A program made the translations under genes and the position numbers. Below the pieces are notes generated by a model, which was not told the origin of the DNA, did not search any database, and saw only the letters and a program-made list of their open reading frames with translations. 64,000 nucleotides of DNA from Poriferisodalis sp965208925. Lineage in GTDB: Bacteria; Actinomycetota; Acidimicrobiia; Acidimicrobiales; Poriferisodalaceae. This document shows positions 60,101-64,000 of the stretch, in pieces (position 1 is the first letter of the stretch; the number at the start of each line of letters is the position of its first letter). The DNA lies in the NCBI RefSeq assembly GCF_965208925.1, contig NZ_OZ242364.1, positions 2,914,001-2,978,000 of the forward strand, written 5' to 3'.

Positions 60101-61705
60101 TCAGGGACGGACGGCGCGCTTGTTGGGTCGGCGGGCGAGCTCTTCGAGCACCGGCTGGGCCAGCTTCACGAACGTGCACGCCAACCGGCGGGTCTCTCGA
60201 GGATCGATGAGGTCGACAACGTCGCCGTGCATGGCCGCCTTGAACGGCGAGCGGAGGCGCAGCAGACGCTCCTCGATCATCTCGCGATGCGCCTCGGGAT
60301 CGGGTGCAGCATCGATCTCGCGCCGGTAGGCCGCCGCGACGCCGCCCTCGATGGGTATGCCGCCCCACTCCCCCGCCGGCCAGCCGAATCGCAGATTGAG
60401 ATTGTGCGGCAGGCCGATGCTGTTGGGCGCATCAGCAGCCACGCCGTAGGACTTGCGCACGTTGAACTCCACCTTCGGAACGCTGGCCTCAGCCGAGGCG
60501 ATCAGCGCACGCACGCCGCGGCGCATGGTGGCCTTGCGCTCTGCGGCGGAGCCCAGCATGAACCCAGGCATGTCCAGGAAGATCACCATGGGCAGGTTGA
60601 ACGCATCGCACAGGTCGACGAAGTGGGTGTACTTGTCGGCGCCGTCGCCGTCCATGGCGCCCGCCAGCCGCATCGGGTCGCTGCCGACCACGCCCACGCT
60701 GTAGCCGTCGAGCCGGGCGAAACCGGTGATGATCGCCCCGGCGTAGTGCTGGCGCATCTCGAAGAACTCGCCGTTGTCGACGACGTGGCGGATGAGCGCC
60801 CGTGCGTCGTAGCCGGCTCGCCGGTTCGTGGGAATGATGTTGAGCAGCTCTTCAGGGCGCCGGTCGGCCGGGTCGCCCGTGTCGACACGGGGTGCTACCT
60901 GCGCCGTGGTGTTGGGCAGGTACGACAGGAACGTGCGGATCTGTTCGAACGCGTCCTCCTCGCTCTCGGCCACGTTGTCGACCTGACCGCTCTCGTACAC
61001 ATGCATCCGGTAGCCGCCCAGCTCCTCCTTCGACAGCGATTCGCCGGTTGCGCGCTGCACCACCGGAGGCCCGGACGGGAAGATCTGCGACTGCCCCTTC
61101 ACCATGACCGTGAAGTGCGACATGAGCGCCGCTGCGGCAGGCCAGCCGGCCACCGAGCCCATGATCCCCGCAGCCACGGGCACCCTGGTCAGCATCTCCA
61201 CGCCCTGCCACCACATGTCGCCCTGCGGCAGCGCCATCTGGCCCGACTCCTCGTCCGAGCGGGAGCTGTGGCCGACGCCCTCACGAAGCTGCACGTACGG
61301 GATGCCATAGGTGATGGCCAGCGGCTGCGCGAACTGGTGCGGGATCTTGTGCACGTTGTGCGGGCTGCCGCCGGAAATGGTGAAGTCGTCACCGCCGATC
61401 GCTACCGGCCGGCCGTCCAGCTCGGCGAGGCCCATGACGTAGCCACCGGGCGTGAACCCGATGATGTTGCCATCGTCGTCGTATTCCGGACCGCCCATGA
61501 GCCCGCCCATCTCCACGAACGACCCAGGGTCGGCCATCTTCGCGATGCGCTCGCGCACCGTGTAGCGCCCGCCTTGATGCTGGCGGTCGATGCGCTCGGG
61601 CCCGCCCATCTCGGCGGCCAGCTCCTTGAGATAGGCGATCTCGGCGACCGCGTCCTCCCAGGACATTCCCGGCTTCCACGTCTCCCGGTCCGGGTCAACA
61701 GGCAT
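60101..61705 (-). CDS. Acyl-CoA carboxylase carboxyltransferase subunit
   Basis: This 534-residue carboxyltransferase subunit of a biotin-dependent carboxylase has QGGRYTVRERIAKMADPGSF, VAIGGDDFTISGGS, VQLREGVGHSSRSDEE, a GSVAGWPAAAAL oxyanion segment and IFLDMPGFMLGSAAERKAT. It is distinct from the mccB homologue: the canonical second-domain GGSYGAG is replaced by FNVRKSYGVAADAPN, closer to the propionyl-like group of unknown substrate. ATG 61705 is the start (MPVDPDRETWKPGMSW). No alpha subunit is adjacent; it could share the biotin carboxylase at 42.4 kb. Confidence 0.86.
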   Translation of the reverse strand: MPVDPDRETWKPGMSWEDAVAEIAYLKELAAEMGGPERIDRQHQGGRYTVRERIAKMADPGSFVEMGGLMGGPEYDDDGNIIGFTPGGYVMGLAELDGRPVAIGGDDFTISGGSPHNVHKIPHQFAQPLAITYGIPYVQLREGVGHSSRSDEESGQMALPQGDMWWQGVEMLTRVPVAAGIMGSVAGWPAAAALMSHFTVMVKGQSQIFPSGPPVVQRATGESLSKEELGGYRMHVYESGQVDNVAESEEDAFEQIRTFLSYLPNTTAQVAPRVDTGDPADRRPEELLNIIPTNRRAGYDARALIRHVVDNGEFFEMRQHYAGAIITGFARLDGYSVGVVGSDPMRLAGAMDGDGADKYTHFVDLCDAFNLPMVIFLDMPGFMLGSAAERKATMRRGVRALIASAEASVPKVEFNVRKSYGVAADAPNSIGLPHNLNLRFGWPAGEWGGIPIEGGVAAAYRREIDAAPDPEAHREMIEERLLRLRSPFKAAMHGDVVDLIDPRETRRLACTFVKLAQPVLEELARRPNKRAVRP

Positions 61706-61730
61706 TCGCGCTCTCCGTTCACACCCATGG

Positions 61731-61746
61731 AGCCGTGCACACGGCT
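61731..61746. promoter_or_regulatory. Perfect palindrome upstream of the carboxyltransferase gene
   Basis: AGCCGTGCACACGGCT is a perfect 7-base inverted repeat with a 2-base centre, 26 bases upstream of the ATG at 61705. It could be an operator or an RNA hairpin in the leader. The rest of the gap 61706-61850 shows nothing else. Confidence 0.35.
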
Positions 61747-61850
61747 GCGGCGGCCGCTGAGCGTGCGCCATCAGGTGCCCCTATGAATGTATGGCGCTCT
61801 GCCTGCCTGCGCCGGGGTCTGCGGATGGTCGCCCGCCGGAATCCCTTGGC

Positions 61851-62579
61851 TCACATCGGAAGCGTGCCCTCGACCGACCGCAACGCACGCTTGCGCTCGG
61901 CGACGTCGGGGAGGATCGTCTCGACGAGCGCCCAGAACGCCGGTCCATGGTTCCGTTCGGTGAGGTGCGCGAGCTCGTGGACCACCACGTAGTCCAACAA
62001 TCGAGGGGCAAGCATCACGAGCCGCCAGTTGAACCTGAGCTGACCGTCCGCGGCGCAGCTCCCCCATCGCTTGCGCTGATCTCCAATGTGGATCTCCGGC
62101 ATGGAGTCGCGTCCGAGATCGGGCCACCAGCGGTCGACGCTCGTCGTGACGTGCTCGCACGCACGCAGCCAGTACCACTCGGCGACTGCGCTGCGAGCTC
62201 GTCCCGCGGCATGCGCTTCATCGGTCTCCAGTGGCAGGAACACCTGCAATTCCCATGGACGGAAACGCACGTCGACATCGGCGACGCACCCGTTGCCGAC
62301 GACCACGTTCACTTGCCGGCCGAGATAGGGAAGCGAACTCGGCAACTTGCTCGGTTCAGGCGACGCGCGCGGTGCCGCTGTGTGAGCGAGTATCCAATGC
62401 GCCTTGTTGCGGACGAACGCCGCCACCTCCTCAGACGGCGTGATTGCAGGCACCGCGACGCGGACGCCGTTGGGTCCAGCAGAGATCTCCATCGTCTTGT
62501 GCCGCCGCGTGCTGCGCTTGATCTCGTAGTCGATCACGGCGTCGCCGAATCGAATCCAGTCATGTTCGGTGAATTCCAT
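61851..62579 (-). CDS. YgjP-type (DUF45/M48-like) metallopeptidase
   Basis: This 242-residue zinc-peptidase-fold protein has the zinc motif VVHELAHLTERNHGPAFW (HExxH plus distal His). It also has the family hallmark KRWGSCAADGQLRFNWRL. An N-terminal beta domain (IDYEIKRSTRRHKTMEIS) matches DUF45/YgjP. The native role is unclear; YgjP-like proteins accompany restriction and other systems or stand alone. ATG 62579 is chosen for similarity; an in-frame ATG at 62639 would add 20 residues and would almost abut the lipoprotein stop. Confidence 0.87.
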   Translation of the reverse strand: MEFTEHDWIRFGDAVIDYEIKRSTRRHKTMEISAGPNGVRVAVPAITPSEEVAAFVRNKAHWILAHTAAPRASPEPSKLPSSLPYLGRQVNVVVGNGCVADVDVRFRPWELQVFLPLETDEAHAAGRARSAVAEWYWLRACEHVTTSVDRWWPDLGRDSMPEIHIGDQRKRWGSCAADGQLRFNWRLVMLAPRLLDYVVVHELAHLTERNHGPAFWALVETILPDVAERKRALRSVEGTLPM

Positions 62580-62635
62580 CCCACGATCCTGACCGCGGGG
62601 TGTCACATCACCCGGATCACCTTCTGATGAAACTG

Positions 62636-63118
62636 TCATTGCTCCGAGGTTGGGGGCTCCGTTCCCACGAACTCGAGAAAGCACTGCGAAATCGAGGTCG
62701 CTGCGATGTAGCCGGTGGCCCCAGAGTCCTCGGTGGTGAATCCAGTGACGACGTCACCAGCGTTCAGCAGGATCGGTTCGCGCGCATCCCGCCGGGACCG
62801 TGATTGGCCCTCAGGCAGCTCAGCTGTCGCCGATGCCGACACAGCGACATGGCGGCATTCATGGCCGGAGAGTTCGTGCCAATGCCACCATCCCGCACGG
62901 ATGCCCACACCCACCCGACACGAGACATCGGGGTGCGGCTCGTCGTGGTCCGAACGCCAGTCGAGCAGTTCGGCCGGCTCAGGCCCCGAATGCGCTCGGC
63001 ACTCCCAGAGTCCTCCCTGCCCGAGTTCTTCGGCGCACCCACCCAGCAGAGCTGCCGCTAGTGCCACGATGCCGATTCCCAGCGCCAGGTTCTTCGTCGA
63101 GTGGCGGGAGCCAATCAC
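62636..63118 (-). CDS. Hypothetical lipoprotein
   Basis: This 160-residue exported protein is not otherwise recognised. GTG 63118 is followed by a basic start, a hydrophobic signal (LALGIGIVALAAALLGGC) and lipobox LGGC. The mature part has five further cysteines (including WECRAHSG, HECRHVAVS and SQCFLEF) and ends GTEPPTSEQ. The frame stays open far upstream, but that stretch is antisense to the terminal LLM gene. It lies 56 bases upstream of the YgjP-like gene on the same strand. Confidence 0.65.
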   Translation of the reverse strand: MIGSRHSTKNLALGIGIVALAAALLGGCAEELGQGGLWECRAHSGPEPAELLDWRSDHDEPHPDVSCRVGVGIRAGWWHWHELSGHECRHVAVSASATAELPEGQSRSRRDAREPILLNAGDVVTGFTTEDSGATGYIAATSISQCFLEFVGTEPPTSEQ

Positions 63119-63223
63119 ACCGCAGAGAGTACGCAGGCCACTGACGGGGAAGCGTGGCCGAAGTAAGTTGCGGCTGCGAGGCGCGGGACTTCGCGGCGCT
63201 GCTGAGACTGACAGGGGATCACG

Positions 63224-64000
63224 ATGGAACTGGGACTGTTCACGATGCCGAGCCACCCGCCCGAGCGCGACCTGCGCGAGGGGTGGGAGTGGGACCTGCA
63301 GGTCATCGAGTGGGCCGATCAATACGGCTTCGCCGAGGCGTGGATCGGCGAGCATCATGCTGCCAAGTGGGAACCGCATCCTGCTCCAGACCTGCTGACG
63401 CTGGAGGCTCTGCGACGCACGGAGAACATCCGCATCGGCCCCGGCGGTTTCCTGATGCCCTACTACCACCCCGCCGAACTGGCCAATCGCATCTCGTTGC
63501 TGGATCACATCTCCGAAGGGCGGCTGAATTTCGGGGTCGCCGCCAGCGGCCTGCCCAGCGACTGGGAGATGTTCGGCGTGGACGGCATGGCCGGCGAGAA
63601 CCGCGAGATGACCCAGGAGTCGGTCGAGTTCATCCTGAACCTGTGGAGCCAGGAGCCCGGCTGGACCCACGAGGGCAAGCACTGGAAGGGCTCGGTGCCC
63701 CACGGCATGCCCGACATGGAGCTGGTGCACCACCTCAAGCCGCTGCAGCAGCCGCACCCGCCGATCGGTGTGGCCGGGCTCAACTCGCCGTCCCCGACGC
63801 TGGAGATGGCGGGCGAGAAGGGCTGGATCCCGCTCAGCCTGAACCTCAACCCGCAGTACGTCAGCGGTCACTGGGACTCCTACGAAGCCGGCGCACGGCG
63901 CGCCGGGCGGGAGGTCAGCCGCAGCGACTGGCGCATGGTGCGCGAGGTGTTCGTGGCACCCACCGACGAGGAGGCCTGGGAGCATTCCTACGGCGGGATG
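63224..64000 (+). CDS. LLM-class flavin-dependent oxidoreductase (partial, C-terminus off window)
   Basis: The 259 visible codons encode a bacterial-luciferase-like protein: MELGLFTMPSHPPER, YGFAEAWIGEHHAAKWEPHP, RIGPGGFLMPYYHPAELANR, RLNFGVAASGLPSDWEMFG. This is the alkanal-monooxygenase-like group that often pairs with a flavin reductase. ATG 63224 has AGGGGA 8 bases upstream. The frame is open to the last base of the window. It is divergent from the lipoprotein gene; substrate unknown. Confidence 0.88.
   Translation, partial: MELGLFTMPSHPPERDLREGWEWDLQVIEWADQYGFAEAWIGEHHAAKWEPHPAPDLLTLEALRRTENIRIGPGGFLMPYYHPAELANRISLLDHISEGRLNFGVAASGLPSDWEMFGVDGMAGENREMTQESVEFILNLWSQEPGWTHEGKHWKGSVPHGMPDMELVHHLKPLQQPHPPIGVAGLNSPSPTLEMAGEKGWIPLSLNLNPQYVSGHWDSYEAGARRAGREVSRSDWRMVREVFVAPTDEEAWEHSYGGM

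Noticed and set aside
60227..61786. A 519-codon plus-strand open frame
   Set aside because: Antisense to the acyl-CoA carboxyltransferase gene; no domain seen.

Overview
The window is high-GC DNA from an actinobacterium. The evidence is a WhiB regulator, an MtrA/MtrB/LpqB-type two-component locus, a PimB-like mannosyltransferase, several LLM (F420/flavin) oxidoreductases, many GTG/TTG starts and near-leaderless promoters. The abundance of CaiB/BaiF CoA-transferases, acyl-CoA carboxylases and D-aminoacylase-type amidohydrolases suggests an uncultured Acidimicrobiia-like lineage, but no 16S gene is present, so that placement is inference.

Layout. 1-5.4 kb: DUF3040 fragment, dinB coupled to a NUDIX gene, then membrane protein, mtrA, mtrB and a GerMN lipoprotein. 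5.4-10 kb: trkA-trkH-trkH potassium-uptake operon with 4-base overlaps; the last trkH carries a frameshift. 10-11.5 kb: glpK. 11.6-15.7 kb: queG-pimB-SRPBCC-alaC operon. 15.8-18.6 kb: Ser/Thr kinase, small protein, diverged trpD, whiB. 18.6-23.8 kb: membrane protein, RNase P RNA, histidine phosphatase, membrane protein, zinc-ribbon protein, class A PBP. 23.9-31.7 kb: thiN-thiB, a GH3 enzyme, a thioredoxin-NHL lipoprotein, CoA-binding protein, metY, DUF6457. 31.8-36.8 kb: DUF2461, alkB, a BisC-type molybdoenzyme, LLM oxidoreductase. 36.8-45.7 kb: fused double CaiB; divergent acyl-CoA dehydrogenase, mccB, mccA; M24 peptidase. 45.75-47.06 kb: a 1.3-kb cassette with terminal inverted repeats and CTAG flanks. 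47-64 kb: MOSC protein, a four-gene CoA-transferase/enoyl-CoA hydratase operon, LEH-like protein-SDR-amidohydrolase, aminotransferase-SnoaL, ABC ATPase, LLM oxidoreductases, a second acyl-CoA carboxylase beta subunit, a YgjP-type metalloprotease and a lipoprotein.

How it works together. The second half looks like acyl-CoA catabolism: CoA is loaded by transfer, acyl groups are oxidised or hydrated, and biotin-dependent carboxylases act on branched or isoprenoid acyl-CoAs. The first half is mostly core physiology: potassium, cell wall, envelope lipids, thiamine, tRNA modification and RNase P.

Main oddities. (1) A family of about 80-bp palindromic repeats in three intergenic regions, with near-identical cores and arms that change together. 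(2) A transposase-less cassette carrying a secreted protein broken by a 7-bp duplication plus a membrane protein. (3) CaiB half-pairs, fused or split, in which one half lacks the catalytic Asp. (4) Tandem duplications sitting on gene ends (mtrB start, phosphatase start, amidohydrolase stop). (5) Frameshifts in trkH and at the mtrB start.
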